A stretch of DNA of 64,000 bases from Enterobacter cloacae (GTDB taxonomy: Bacteria > Pseudomonadota > Gammaproteobacteria > Enterobacterales > Enterobacteriaceae). The stretch spans positions 186,001 through 250,000 of the forward strand of contig NZ_JAALCJ010000006.1 of the NCBI RefSeq assembly GCF_011078175.1, in the 5' to 3' direction. Both the position numbers and the translations under genes were made by a program. Below, piece after piece: positions 27,878 through 36,830 of this stretch. The notes below the pieces were generated by a model. The model had not been told where the DNA came from, did not search any database, and saw only the letters and a program-made list of their open reading frames with translations. Every line of letters begins with the position of its first letter. Position 1 is the stretch's first letter.

Positions 27878-27902
27878 AAAAAAACCTCCCGTGGGAGGTT
27901 TT
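27878..27902 (-). terminator. Intrinsic terminator after yqeF
   Basis: AACCTCCC/GGGAGGTT stem with a 2-nt spacer, followed on the minus strand by about seven T residues. Confidence 0.82.
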
Positions 27903-27921
27903 CCGTGCGCAGAGGGGGAAA

Positions 27922-29100
27922 TTACCGTTCGATAGCCAGGGCCACCCCCTGCCCTCCGCCAATGCAGAGCGTTGCGATCCCTTTTCGGGCGTTACGCTTT
28001 TTCATTTCGTGGACGAGCGACACCAGAATACGGCAGCCGGAGGCGCCAATGGGATGGCCCAGCGCGATCGCACCGCCGTTGACGTTGACCCGCAGCGGAT
28101 CCCATTCCAGCATTTTCCCGACCGAGATCGCCTGTGCAGCAAAGGCTTCGTTGACCTCAATCAGATCTACATCGTTCAGCTCCCAGCCCGCCCGCTCCAG
28201 GCAGCGGCGCGTGGCATAGACCGGGGCGATCCCCATTAACGCGGGATCAACGCCCACGCTGGCAAACGCTTTGATGCGCGCCAGCACCGGCAGCGCCAGC
28301 TCCTGGGCTTTGCTTTCACTCATCATCATCACCGCCGCCGCACCGTCGTTAATGGATGAGGCATTGCCTGCCGTTACGGAACCGAGCGTTTCAAAGGCCG
28401 GATCGAGTTTTGCCAGCCCTTCTGCGCTGGCATCGGTACGCGGCTGCTCGTCGGTATCGACGATGAGCACTTCGCCGTTCTGGCGCGGGGTCGTAACCGG
28501 GACAATTTCATCGCGAAAACGCCCGGCGTCGATCGCTGCACGCGCTTTTTGCTGTGAGCTGAGGGCATACGCATCCTGAAGCTCGCGGCTGATACCGTAT
28601 TCCCGCGCCAGGTTTTCCGCCGTTACGCCCATATGGTAGTCGTTGAAGGCGTCCCACAGCCCGTCGTGAACCAGGCTGTCAAGCAGCTGGCTGTTCCCGA
28701 GCTGCGCGCCGGTCCGGCTGTCGGTCAGAACATGCGGCGCGCGGCTCATATTCTCCTGCCCGCCGGCAATGACCACGTCCGCTTCACCGCACTGGATGGC
28801 CTGCGTCGCAAGATGGAGCGCTTTCAAACCTGAACCACAGACGTCGTTGATGGTAATCGCCGAAACGGTATTAGGCAGTCCGCCCTTCAGCGCCGCCTGG
28901 CGCGCAGGGTTTTGTCCCGCGCCAGCGGTCAGCACCTGGCCGAGGATCACCTCATCAATTTCATGTGCGGCAATCCCGCTGCGTTCCACCAGCGCTCTGA
29001 CCACCACGCTGCCGAGATCAACCGCAGAGTGACGCGCAAGCGCTCCCTGAAAACAGCCGATAGCCGTACGTAACGCACCCACTATAACGACATCTTTCAT
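27922..29100 (-). CDS. yqeF: Acetyl-CoA acetyltransferase YqeF
   Basis: Thiolase of 392 residues predicted to interconvert two acetyl-CoA and acetoacetyl-CoA in the cytosol. Acyl-accepting cysteine in NDVCGSGLKAL (near residue 88), NEAFAAQA, the catalytic histidine in GHPIGASG, and the second cysteine in CIGGGQG. The start at 29100 (MKDVVIVGALRTAIG) matches the family. In E. coli yqeF lies directly after kduI; here ogl and kdgM separate them. Its physiological role is not known. Confidence 0.93.
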   Translation of the reverse strand: MKDVVIVGALRTAIGCFQGALARHSAVDLGSVVVRALVERSGIAAHEIDEVILGQVLTAGAGQNPARQAALKGGLPNTVSAITINDVCGSGLKALHLATQAIQCGEADVVIAGGQENMSRAPHVLTDSRTGAQLGNSQLLDSLVHDGLWDAFNDYHMGVTAENLAREYGISRELQDAYALSSQQKARAAIDAGRFRDEIVPVTTPRQNGEVLIVDTDEQPRTDASAEGLAKLDPAFETLGSVTAGNASSINDGAAAVMMMSESKAQELALPVLARIKAFASVGVDPALMGIAPVYATRRCLERAGWELNDVDLIEVNEAFAAQAISVGKMLEWDPLRVNVNGGAIALGHPIGASGCRILVSLVHEMKKRNARKGIATLCIGGGQGVALAIER

Positions 29101-29192
29101 CACGACCTCTGTGCAAAATGACACGACGATAGTAGAGGATTGTTATCAACAATTGACGCAAATGTTTAAAATTAGTGAGTCTAGTCACAGGA

Positions 29193-30059
29193 TTATCGTG
29201 CGTCCTGCAAGTACTGGCGCAGCCAGCTTCCGGCGACGCCGGGCGGAGATCGTTTGTTCCACACCAGATCGATAGCAATCGACCTCGGCCAGCCCGGCAC
29301 GTTCAGCTGCACCAGCGATTTCGACGCGGCAAATTCCTCGACCAGCGCACAGGGTAACGCGCACCAGCCAAAGCCCTGTACCGCCATACTCAGCAGTAAC
29401 AGGTAATTCGGCGCAGACCAGACCGGCCCGCGCGCAAGTGGCGCTTCCCGTTCAAGATAGGTACTCAGCCGCAGCTCGCGCCAGCCATGCAGCTCGTCCG
29501 CCTGCGTCTCATGTTGCCCTGCCAGAGGATGTCCGGCAGACACATAAATGGCCATCCGCGTCTGCATAGGCAGGCGGGTCGCGCCAATATCGGTCGGGTA
29601 GCTGTCGCGCGCTTCCGTCAGGCCAATTTGCGCCCGCTCCTTTTGCAGCAGATCGATCACGTCCTCCTCTTCCCCAATCAGGCACTCGAATTCCGTGTGC
29701 GGAAATCGCTGGTCGAACTGGCTCATCATCTCTTCCAGTACGGCCGGGTTAAGCGTATCGGAGAGGACAAAAGTAAAACGCGCCTCCGTTTGCGCCGTTA
29801 AGGAGACGGCCAGTTCGTCCAGGCGCGCGCTGGCGGCGAGGATCGACTGGACATAGCCCAGCACCTGTTCCCCCTGGGCGGTTAATACCGGATGACGCGC
29901 CGAACGGTCGAACAGCTCAAACCCAAGGTCAGCTTCGAGGTTGGCGATGGAGGTGCTGATGGTGGACTGACTTTTGCGCAGCCGTCTTGCCGCAGCTGAA
30001 AACGAACCTGCGGCGACCGTTTCAACAAACGCGGTCAGTGCTTCGGGAGAATAACGCAT
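29193..30059 (-). CDS. LysR family transcriptional regulator, partner of PACE transporter
   Basis: DNA-binding regulator of 288 residues. The N-terminal winged helix is seen in ALTAFVETVAAGSFSAAARRLRKSQSTISTSI, followed by a substrate-binding-like effector domain. It is divergent from a PACE-family efflux gene with a 102-bp shared region, the same arrangement as AceR-AceI, in which the LysR protein activates the transporter gene. The inducer is unknown. A palindrome in the shared region could be its site. Confidence 0.87.
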   Translation of the reverse strand: MRYSPEALTAFVETVAAGSFSAAARRLRKSQSTISTSIANLEADLGFELFDRSARHPVLTAQGEQVLGYVQSILAASARLDELAVSLTAQTEARFTFVLSDTLNPAVLEEMMSQFDQRFPHTEFECLIGEEEDVIDLLQKERAQIGLTEARDSYPTDIGATRLPMQTRMAIYVSAGHPLAGQHETQADELHGWRELRLSTYLEREAPLARGPVWSAPNYLLLLSMAVQGFGWCALPCALVEEFAASKSLVQLNVPGWPRSIAIDLVWNKRSPPGVAGSWLRQYLQDAR

Positions 30060-30076
30060 GATGTATCTACTTTATC

Positions 30077-30089
30077 GATGGGTACCATC
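30077..30089. promoter_or_regulatory. Palindrome between LysR-type and PACE genes
   Basis: GATGGGTACCATC has 5-bp perfect arms around GTA, 17 bp from the LysR start. It fits the T-N11-A style of LysR operators only loosely. Confidence 0.45.
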
Positions 30090-30161
30090 TTTTATATATC
30101 ACCTTAAACGATAAGAATAGGCCGCATCAACGCCCATACTGGCGTCTCTAATGAGGTAAAT

Positions 30162-30626
30162 ATGCAACATCAGGATGCACTCCAACGTAAATTGCCGGAG
30201 CGGATCTTCCATGCCGTCTGTTTTGAAGGCATTGCCACGGCGATCCTCGCCCCGACGGCCGCGTGGCTAATGCAGCGCCCGGTGGTTGAAATGGGGGGTC
30301 TCACCATCATTCTGGCGACCACGGCAATGCTCTGGAACATTATCTATAACTTTGGCTTCGACCGTTTCTGGCCCGTTCAGCGGGTGAAGCGCACGGCAAA
30401 AGTGCGCGCCCTGCATGCGCTGGGTTTTGAATGCGGCTTTATTGTGATTGGCGTAACCCTCGTTGCCGCCGTGCTGGGCGTGACGCTGCTCCAGGCCTTC
30501 ACGCTGGAGATTGGTTTCTTCCTGTTCTTCCTGCCGTACACCATGCTCTACAACTGGGCGTACGACACCCTGCGGGAGAAAATCATCAAGCGCCGCCAGC
30601 AACGACGCGCCCTGGCAAGCGAATAA
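30162..30626 (+). CDS. PACE family multidrug/biocide efflux transporter
   Basis: Proteobacterial antimicrobial compound efflux protein of 154 residues: two bacterial-transmembrane-pair (BTP) domains, four membrane helices. The conserved acidic residue is Glu22 in HAVCFEGIATAI (Glu15 in AceI), and the second repeat carries ALHALGFECGF. Family members export chlorhexidine or other cationic compounds and short-chain diamines. Divergent LysR-type regulator upstream. It is not present between yqeF and yqeG in E. coli K-12. Confidence 0.88.
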   Translation: MQHQDALQRKLPERIFHAVCFEGIATAILAPTAAWLMQRPVVEMGGLTIILATTAMLWNIIYNFGFDRFWPVQRVKRTAKVRALHALGFECGFIVIGVTLVAAVLGVTLLQAFTLEIGFFLFFLPYTMLYNWAYDTLREKIIKRRQQRRALASE

Positions 30627-30740
30627 CCTTCCGGCCGGAGACCTGCTCCGGCCCCCCCTGCGAAGCAACGGCGACCTCAACGCATAATTATGGTAAATTG
30701 CACTCCTTTTTGTTCGTTTTATAGTTGATACGTTGCTCTA

Positions 30741-31970
30741 ATGTCGAAAATTTGGTCAAAAGAAGAGACTCTCTGGAGTTTCGCCCTCTACGGCACTGCC
30801 GTGGGCGCAGGAACCCTGTTCTTGCCCATTCAGCTCGGCTCTGCTGGCGCGATTGTCCTGCTGATCACCGCCCTTGTGGCGTATCCCTTAACCTACTGGC
30901 CGCATAAAGCGCTGGCGCAATTTATTCTGTCGTCAAAGACGAAAGGCAACGAAGGGATCACCGGTGCCGTTTCCCATTACTACGGCAAAAAGATCGGCAA
31001 CTTGATCACCACGCTCTATTTTGTGGCCTTCTTTGTGGTGGTTCTGATTTACGCGGTGGCGATAACCAACTCACTCACTGAACAGCTGGCGAAACGGATG
31101 ACGGTGGATACCGGCGTGCGGATGCTGGTGAGCCTGGGTGTGGTGCTGGTTCTGAATCTGATCTTCCTGATGGGGCGACACATTACTATTAAGGTGATGG
31201 GTTTCCTTGTCTTTCCGCTGATCGCCTATTTCCTGTTTGTCTCGCTGTATCTGACGGGCAGCTGGCAGCCGTCGCTGCTGACCAGCCAGATGGCCTTCGA
31301 CCAGCATACGCTGCACCAGGTGTGGATTTCGATCCCGGTGATGGTTTTTGCTTTTAGCCATACTCCGATCATCTCGACCTTCGCCGTGGATCGTCGCGAG
31401 AAATACGGTGAAGAGGCGATGGGTAAATGCAAAAAAATTATGAAAGTGGCGTACCTGATCATCTGCCTCAGCGTGCTGTTCTTTGTGTTCAGCTGCCTGC
31501 TTTCGATTCCACCGTCCTATATCGTGGCGGCAAAAGAGGAAGGGGTGACGATCCTGTCCGCGCTGTCGATGATGCCTTCCTCCCCGGCCTGGCTGGGCAT
31601 TTCCGGCATTATTGTGGCGATTATTGCGATGTCGAAATCGTTCCTCGGCACCTATTTTGGCGTGATTGAAGGGGCAACGGAAATTGTGAAATCGTCGCTG
31701 AATCAGGTGGGCGTGAAGAAAAGCCGCGCCTTTAACCGTGCGGTTTCTATTCTCGGCGTGTCGCTGATTACCTTTGCGGTCTGCTGCATCAACCCGAACG
31801 CCATCTCAATGATTTACGCTATCAGCGGTCCGCTTATCGCCATGATCCTGTTCATCATGCCGACGCTGTCGACGTACCTGATCCCGTCGTTAAAACCGTA
31901 CCGCTCCATCGGTAACTTGCTGACGCTGATTGTGGGTGTGCTGTGTGTGTCGGTGATGTTTGTGGGTTGA
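30741..31970 (+). CDS. yqeG: HAAAP family amino acid transporter YqeG
   Basis: Inner-membrane amino-acid permease of 409 residues, equal in length to E. coli YqeG, with about eleven hydrophobic segments. It belongs to the hydroxy/aromatic amino acid permease family with SdaC, TdcC and YhaO. The N-terminal GTAVGAGTLFLPIQLG is the unwound helix 1 substrate/ion motif. E. coli YqeG has been linked to serine uptake. A strong hairpin lies about 70 bp past the stop. Confidence 0.93.
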   Translation: MSKIWSKEETLWSFALYGTAVGAGTLFLPIQLGSAGAIVLLITALVAYPLTYWPHKALAQFILSSKTKGNEGITGAVSHYYGKKIGNLITTLYFVAFFVVVLIYAVAITNSLTEQLAKRMTVDTGVRMLVSLGVVLVLNLIFLMGRHITIKVMGFLVFPLIAYFLFVSLYLTGSWQPSLLTSQMAFDQHTLHQVWISIPVMVFAFSHTPIISTFAVDRREKYGEEAMGKCKKIMKVAYLIICLSVLFFVFSCLLSIPPSYIVAAKEEGVTILSALSMMPSSPAWLGISGIIVAIIAMSKSFLGTYFGVIEGATEIVKSSLNQVGVKKSRAFNRAVSILGVSLITFAVCCINPNAISMIYAISGPLIAMILFIMPTLSTYLIPSLKPYRSIGNLLTLIVGVLCVSVMFVG

Positions 31971-32036
31971 GTATGTCGTTTTTCCGTTCACCTTACGATT
32001 GGTTGTTAATCTTACACCTGAACCTGTGAACGGGAT

Positions 32037-32059
32037 AAGGGGGCCACCGCGGCCCCCTT
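32037..32059. terminator. Hairpin after yqeG
   Basis: AAGGGGGCC/GGCCCCCTT, a 9-bp perfect stem with a 5-nt loop. The T-tract is weak, so termination is likely but not certain. Confidence 0.65.
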
Positions 32060-32153
32060 CACACGTTCACCGCAGCGGGCGTTTCAGATAGCAAAGATGC
32101 TGTAGCGAACGGAACAATTCTATGGCCCTGCCAAAGAAGGCTTTATCAGAAAG

Positions 32154-32426
32154 TCACGCCCGAATATCGTCATACTCCCGCGTATTATCAAACTCATGCT
32201 TCGCAAACGGACACAGCGGGATAATTTTACGGCTCTCCCCGCGCATCTTCTCCACCACTTTTGCCACCAGCTGCTTACCCACACCCTGCCCTTTCAGGCT
32301 TGGATCCACATCGGTGTGCTCGATGATGCTCAGATGCTCGCCGGTCGGGACAAAGACGATCTCCGCGACCTGATTGCCTTCGGCATCGTTGACGTAAAAC
32401 TTGTTATGGCCTTCAAGAATTTCCAT
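32154..32426 (-). CDS. yjdJ: YjdJ-like GNAT acetyltransferase
   Basis: Short (90 aa) GNAT_YjdJ-type N-acetyltransferase. It has the acetyl-CoA loop in [14 protein letters not shown] and ends with [20 protein letters not shown], nearly identical to E. coli YjdJ. Its substrate is unknown. It lies 10 bp after yjdI, the same pairing as in E. coli, where the pair is elsewhere on the chromosome. The second gene of a two-gene unit. Confidence 0.9.
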   Translation of the reverse strand: MEILEGHNKFYVNDAEGNQVAEIVFVPTGEHLSIIEHTDVDPSLKGQGVGKQLVAKVVEKMRGESRKIIPLCPFAKHEFDNTREYDDIRA

Positions 32427-32436
32427 GGTTCCTCGC

Positions 32437-32667
32437 TTATTTTTGGCGGTACTTCAGCGCACCGCTCGGGCAGGTATCAATTACGCGCACAACCGTTTCT
32501 GCATCCACTTCATCCGGTGCGATCCACGGTTTACGCTTCAGGTCGAATAGCGCCGCGCTGCCGCGCACGCAGTTGCCCGAGTGTTTGCAGATCCCAGTGT
32601 TAAAGTAGACATCAATCTTCTCACCGGTATAGGCCCGGTATCCTGCATCCAGTAACTCCCGATCCAT
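32437..32667 (-). CDS. yjdI: YjdI-like (4Fe-4S) mono-cluster protein
   Basis: A 76-residue protein with a Fer4_19/DUF1271-type fold. Cysteines 27, 33 and 66 (CKHSGNC and DTCPSGAL) are the likely iron-sulfur ligands. Close match to E. coli YjdI, of unknown function. First gene of a yjdI-yjdJ operon, and divergent from yciG with a 453-bp intergenic region. Confidence 0.9.
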   Translation of the reverse strand: MDRELLDAGYRAYTGEKIDVYFNTGICKHSGNCVRGSAALFDLKRKPWIAPDEVDAETVVRVIDTCPSGALKYRQK

Positions 32668-33120
32668 GACATTGCCTCTCTAATTATTGTGGTGACAAAA
32701 GAAGCATACCCTCAGCCGATCCGCCTGACCACGTCAAAAACGAGGGTTGGCCACACTCTTTTCAACACGTTATTTCGCCAGACACTTAAGATTACTCCGA
32801 ATACAGAGGAAACCGTTGCGAGGATATATTTTTGCGCTGTGTCAACTCTTGTAATAATTCACGCCACGTTCACATTAGGATTATTAGCCAGGCGAAATCC
32901 CAACATCCAGATTTATTTCTCCCTAAGCGGTGGATTTACCTTCCATTTTTAAACTTCGTAACGAAGCGGTATTTTCTGAACGCCTGCAAAATTTCCGCAA
33001 AACAACCCAGACAAGAAATTTGACTCTTCTCACATAACGACTAATGTTAATTTCTGAACGACAACTGATACGAATTACTTATCGTATCACCTGACATAAA
33101 CGCAACATGAGGGTTGATAT
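32668..33120. other. Gene-free divergent promoter region between yjdI and yciG
   Basis: 453 bp, A+T rich, no convincing gene. Two inverted repeats stand out: CTTCGTAACGAAG at 32954-32966, and GATACGA/TCGTATC arms at 33067-33088 with 8 bp between, 33 bp before yciG. The region is long for a promoter. H-NS silencing and RpoS control, described for yciGFE in enterics, would fit. Confidence 0.5.
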
Positions 33121-33309
33121 ATGGCAGAGCAACATCGTGGTGGTTCCGGTAATTTCGCTGAAGACCGTGAAAAGGCATCAGAAGCTGGACGTAAAGGCGG
33201 CCAGCACAGCGGCGGTAATTTCAAAAACGATCCGCAACGCGCATCTGAAGCGGGTAAGAAAGGGGGACAGAACAGTCACGGCGGAGGCCGTAAATCTGAT
33301 AACTCCTGA
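33121..33309 (+). CDS. yciG: KGG-repeat general stress protein YciG
   Basis: Very hydrophilic protein of 62 residues with two KGG (con-10-like) repeats, GGSGNFAEDREKASEAGRKGG and its second copy starting at GGNFKNDPQR. Matches E. coli YciG. YciG is RpoS-controlled and has been linked to motility and stress survival; the molecular role is unknown. First gene of a yciG-yciF-yciE-katN unit known from Salmonella. Confidence 0.95.
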   Translation: MAEQHRGGSGNFAEDREKASEAGRKGGQHSGGNFKNDPQRASEAGKKGGQNSHGGGRKSDNS

Positions 33310-33399
33310 TCTTACATAAAGCTCTTATAAATATACCGAGAGCATGCTGCGGGCCCGTCGGCTCGCAGTACCTTCCCTTTATTTCACTGGAGCGAAAAT

Positions 33400-33897
33400 A
33401 TGAATATGAAAACTGTCGAAGATGTATTTATTCACCTGTTATCCGACACCTACAGCGCTGAGAAGCAGCTCACCCGCGCGCTAAGCAAATTAGCTCGCGC
33501 CGCATCCAGCGAGAAGCTGAGTGCCGCGTTCACGGCCCACCTCGAAGAGACGCAGGGACAGATTGAACGTATCGATCAGATTATTGAGCAGGAATCCGGC
33601 CTCAAACTGAAGCGTATGAAATGCGTTGCGATGGAAGGCTTAATTGAAGAAGCTAACGAAGTTATTGAGAGCACTGAGAAAAACGAAGTGCGTGACGCTG
33701 CATTAATTGCGGCAGCTCAAAAAGTCGAACACTACGAAATTGCCAGTTACGGCACTCTGGCCACCCTGGCTGAACAATTAGGCTATAAAAAAGCCGTTAA
33801 ACTTCTTGCCGAAACGCTGGAAGAAGAAAAAGAAACCGATCTCAAATTAACCGATCTGGCTGTCGGTAATATTAATCAAAAAGCCCAGAAAGGATAA
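33400..33897 (+). CDS. yciF: Ferritin-like protein YciF (DUF892)
   Basis: Four-helix ferritin-like protein of 165 residues, DUF892 family. Conserved acidic and histidine residues suited to a di-iron site occur in SDTYSAEKQL, AHLEETQGQI, VAMEGLIEEA, KVEHYEIASYG and ETLEEEKETD. Nearly identical to E. coli YciF. Stress-induced; function unclear. Start at 33400 (MNMKTVED) or the second ATG at 33406. Its paralogue yciE follows after 62 bp. Confidence 0.94.
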   Translation: MNMKTVEDVFIHLLSDTYSAEKQLTRALSKLARAASSEKLSAAFTAHLEETQGQIERIDQIIEQESGLKLKRMKCVAMEGLIEEANEVIESTEKNEVRDAALIAAAQKVEHYEIASYGTLATLAEQLGYKKAVKLLAETLEEEKETDLKLTDLAVGNINQKAQKG

Positions 33898-33959
33898 ATA
33901 ATAATTTGATGAGCATCAGCACCAAAAATTAACCAGAAAATAAATCACAGGAGTTAATT

Positions 33960-34466
33960 ATGAATCATGTAGAACACTACCATGATTGGCTACGCGATGC
34001 CCATGCGATGGAAAAGCAAGCCGAATCCATGCTGGAATCAATGGCCAGCCGCATTGATAACTACCCCGACTTACGTGCACGAATTGAACAACACGTTAAT
34101 GAAACTAAACACCAAATAACCGTGCTGGAAGAAATTCTCGACCGCAATGATATTTCCCGTTCGGTCATAAAAGATTCCATGAGCAAAATGGCGGCGCTCG
34201 GCCAGTCCATTGGCGGCATGTTCCCTTCCGATGAAATTGTTAAAGGCTCCATCAGCGGCTACGTTTTCGAGCAGTTTGAAATTGCCTGCTACACCTCTCT
34301 GCTGGCTGCGGCCAAACAAGCGGGCGATACCGCCTCCATTCCTGCCATTGAGTCCATTCTGGAAGAAGAGCGCCAGATGGCTGACTGGCTGATTCAACAT
34401 ATTCCGCAGACGACGGAACAGTTCCTGCTGCGCTCCGACGCGGACGGCGTTGAAGCGAAAAAATAA
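33960..34466 (+). CDS. yciE: Ferritin-like protein YciE (DUF892)
   Basis: Second DUF892 four-helix protein, 168 residues, matching E. coli YciE. Potential metal ligands in HAMEKQAESML, HVNETKHQI, YVFEQFEIACY and ILEEERQMADW follow the ferritin-like spacing. ATG follows ACAGGAG. It is separated from katN by 17 bp, indicating one operon. YciE/YciF probably handle iron or peroxide, but no activity is firmly established. Confidence 0.94.
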   Translation: MNHVEHYHDWLRDAHAMEKQAESMLESMASRIDNYPDLRARIEQHVNETKHQITVLEEILDRNDISRSVIKDSMSKMAALGQSIGGMFPSDEIVKGSISGYVFEQFEIACYTSLLAAAKQAGDTASIPAIESILEEERQMADWLIQHIPQTTEQFLLRSDADGVEAKK

Positions 34467-34483
34467 CGAAAGAGGGAGACTGT

Positions 34484-35356
34484 ATGTTTCGACACGTAAA
34501 ACAGCTGCAATATACGGTACGCGTAGCCGAACCGAATCCGGGCCTGGCCAATCTTCTGCTTGAGCAGTTTGGCGGGCCACAGGGCGAACTTGCCGCGGCA
34601 TGTCGTTACTTTACGCAAGGACTGAGCGACGACGATCCCGGTCGTAAAGATATGCTGATGGATATCGCGACCGAGGAGTTAAGTCACCTGGAAATTATCG
34701 GTACCCTGGTGGGTATGCTGAATAAGGGTGCGAAAGGTGAACTGGCAGAAGGCGTTGAGAATGAAGCGGAGCTGTACCGGTCCATGACCGAGAATGGCAA
34801 CGACAGTCATATCACCTCCCTGCTCTACGGCGGCGGTACGCCGTTGACTAACTCCGCAGGCGTACCCTGGACAGCAGCATACGTGGATACCATTGGCGAA
34901 CCCACCGCGGATCTGCGCTCTAACATAGCGGCCGAGGCGCGCGCCAAAATTATCTACGAACGGCTTATTAACGTAACGGACGATCCGGGTGTTAAAGATG
35001 CGCTGGCGTTTTTAATGACGCGTGAGGCAGCGCACCAGCTCTCGTTTGAGAAGGCGCTCCAGTCGATCCGTAACAATTTCCCACCGGGTAAATTGCCGCC
35101 AATCGAAGAGTACACCAACAAGTACTACAATATGTCTGAGGGAGGAGAAGTACGCGGTAGCTGGAATAGCGATAAGCATTTCGACTATGTGGAATCCCCT
35201 CAGCCAGCGGTCGATGGCGGTGACGGCGGCGCAAGCGTAACGCTCACTACAGAGCAGGAAACGCTGATCAAAGCGATGTGCGCACGCACGAAATCCGATC
35301 CCCATGCCGATCCGCTTACCGGTGCCGAGCTGGGCGCAGGTAAGAAAAAACCGTAA
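34484..35356 (+). CDS. katN: Manganese catalase KatN
   Basis: Non-heme, dimanganese catalase of 290 residues that disproportionates hydrogen peroxide. The metal ligands are recognisable: Glu in GPQGELAAACRYF, Glu and His in EELSHLEIIGTL, Glu in AEARAKIIYERL and His in REAAHQLSF. Salmonella KatN is encoded in the same yciGFE-katN order and is RpoS-dependent. The gene starts 17 bp after yciE with AGAGGGAG. A hairpin, without a T-tract, separates it from the quinol oxidase genes. Confidence 0.94.
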   Translation: MFRHVKQLQYTVRVAEPNPGLANLLLEQFGGPQGELAAACRYFTQGLSDDDPGRKDMLMDIATEELSHLEIIGTLVGMLNKGAKGELAEGVENEAELYRSMTENGNDSHITSLLYGGGTPLTNSAGVPWTAAYVDTIGEPTADLRSNIAAEARAKIIYERLINVTDDPGVKDALAFLMTREAAHQLSFEKALQSIRNNFPPGKLPPIEEYTNKYYNMSEGGEVRGSWNSDKHFDYVESPQPAVDGGDGGASVTLTTEQETLIKAMCARTKSDPHADPLTGAELGAGKKKP

Positions 35357-35362
35357 CCGGCT

Positions 35363-35391
35363 TTGCCAGGCAGCCTGAGGCTGTCTGGCAA
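35363..35391. terminator. Hairpin between katN and cydA-like gene
   Basis: TTGCCAGGCAGCC and GGCTGTCTGGCAA form a 13-bp stem with one G-T pair and a 3-nt loop. No T-run follows, so it may be a partial terminator or an mRNA-processing/stabilising structure. Confidence 0.55.
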
Positions 35392-35426
35392 TGCCTTGTG
35401 CGCTATCAGTTCCAGAGGTACGGAGC

Positions 35427-36830
35427 ATGTTCGAGCTTGATGCGTTTCATCTGGCCAGGATACAGTTCGCCTTTACCGTCTCTTTTCATATTCTCTTCCC
35501 GGCGATCACTATCGGGCTTGCGAGCTACCTGGTGGTTCTCGAGGGCATGTGGCTTCGCACAAAAAATGACGTCTGGCGCTCGCTGTACCATTTCTGGCTG
35601 AAAATTTTTGCCGTCAACTTTGGTATGGGCGTGGTTTCCGGGCTGGTGATGGCTTACCAGTTTGGGACTAACTGGAGCGGTTTTTCCCAGTTTGCAGGCA
35701 GCATCACTGGCCCTCTGCTCACCTATGAAGTTTTAACCGCCTTCTTCCTTGAAGCCGGTTTCTTAGGCGTGATGTTGTTCGGCTGGAACAAGGTCGGCCC
35801 CGGGCTGCACTTCTTTGCCACCTGCATGGTGGCGCTGGGCACGCTGATGTCCACCTTCTGGATCCTCGCCTCCAACAGCTGGATGCACACCCCGCAGGGC
35901 TTTAGTATTCAGAACGGCCAGGTCATTCCCGAAGACTGGCTTGCCATCATCTTTAACCCCTCTTTCCCTTACCGCCTGATCCATATGTCCATCGCCGCCT
36001 TCCTGTGCAGCGCCTTATTTGTGGGCGCGTCCGGGGCATGGCATCTGCTGCGTGGTAACGATACGCCCGCTATTCGCACCATGTTTTCCATGGCCATGTG
36101 GATGGCGCTGCTGGTCGCGCCCATTCAGGCCGTCGTCGGGGATATGCACGGTCTGAATACGCTTGAGCACCAGCCAGCCAAAATCGCCGCGATTGAAGGC
36201 CACTGGGAAAACCCGCCCGGCGAGGCTACACCGCTGCTGCTGTTTGGCGTACCGGATATGGAAGAGGAGCGCACCAAATACGGACTTGAAATTCCCGCGC
36301 TCGGCAGCCTGATCCTGACGCATAGCCTGGATAAACAGGTTCCGGCGCTGAAAGATTTCCCGAAAGAAGATCGGCCCAACTCGCTCATCGTCTTCTGGTC
36401 CTTCCGCATAATGGTCGGCATGGGGCTGCTGATGATTACGCTTGGCGTACTGAGCGTCTGGCTGCGCTATCGCCGCCGACTCTATCACTCGCGGCCATTC
36501 CACTGGTTTGCGCTCTGCATGGGACCAGCCGGACTGCTCGCGCTGCTCGCCGGGTGGGTTACCACCGAAGTGGGCCGCCAGCCGTGGGTCGTTTACGGCT
36601 ATCTGCGCACGATAGATGCAGTGTCTCTGCACAGCACGTTGCAGATGAGCATCAGCCTGCTGGCCTTTATCGTGGTCTACTGTTCGGTCTTTGGCGTGGG
36701 TTATGTGTATCTCGCCCGGTTGATTAAGAAAGGGCCGCAGCCTGTCGGCACGCTAACGTCTAATACATCGGGCACCCCTGCCCGTCCGCTGTCCGCCGCC
36801 GAGTCCGTTCCGGAAGAGGAGAAGATCTGA
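35427..36830 (+). CDS. Cytochrome bd-type ubiquinol oxidase subunit I (CioA/AppC-like)
   Basis: Inner-membrane subunit I, 467 residues, which oxidises quinol and binds three hemes. Heme-ligand His21 in SFHILFPA, the second ligand in LIHMSIAAF, and GRQPWVVYG near residue 390. The Q-loop is short, so it belongs to the CioAB/AppCB-like branch rather than the long-Q CydA. The start at 35427 ([14 protein letters not shown]) follows GAGGTACGGAGC; the longer open frame has no match. Such oxidases keep respiration going under cyanide, nitric oxide or peroxide stress. Coupled to subunit II. Confidence 0.88.
   Translation: MFELDAFHLARIQFAFTVSFHILFPAITIGLASYLVVLEGMWLRTKNDVWRSLYHFWLKIFAVNFGMGVVSGLVMAYQFGTNWSGFSQFAGSITGPLLTYEVLTAFFLEAGFLGVMLFGWNKVGPGLHFFATCMVALGTLMSTFWILASNSWMHTPQGFSIQNGQVIPEDWLAIIFNPSFPYRLIHMSIAAFLCSALFVGASGAWHLLRGNDTPAIRTMFSMAMWMALLVAPIQAVVGDMHGLNTLEHQPAKIAAIEGHWENPPGEATPLLLFGVPDMEEERTKYGLEIPALGSLILTHSLDKQVPALKDFPKEDRPNSLIVFWSFRIMVGMGLLMITLGVLSVWLRYRRRLYHSRPFHWFALCMGPAGLLALLAGWVTTEVGRQPWVVYGYLRTIDAVSLHSTLQMSISLLAFIVVYCSVFGVGYVYLARLIKKGPQPVGTLTSNTSGTPARPLSAAESVPEEEKI

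Noticed and set aside
32689..32952. 87-codon plus-strand frame upstream of yciG
   Set aside because: No ribosome-binding site or similarity; lies in an A+T-rich promoter region.
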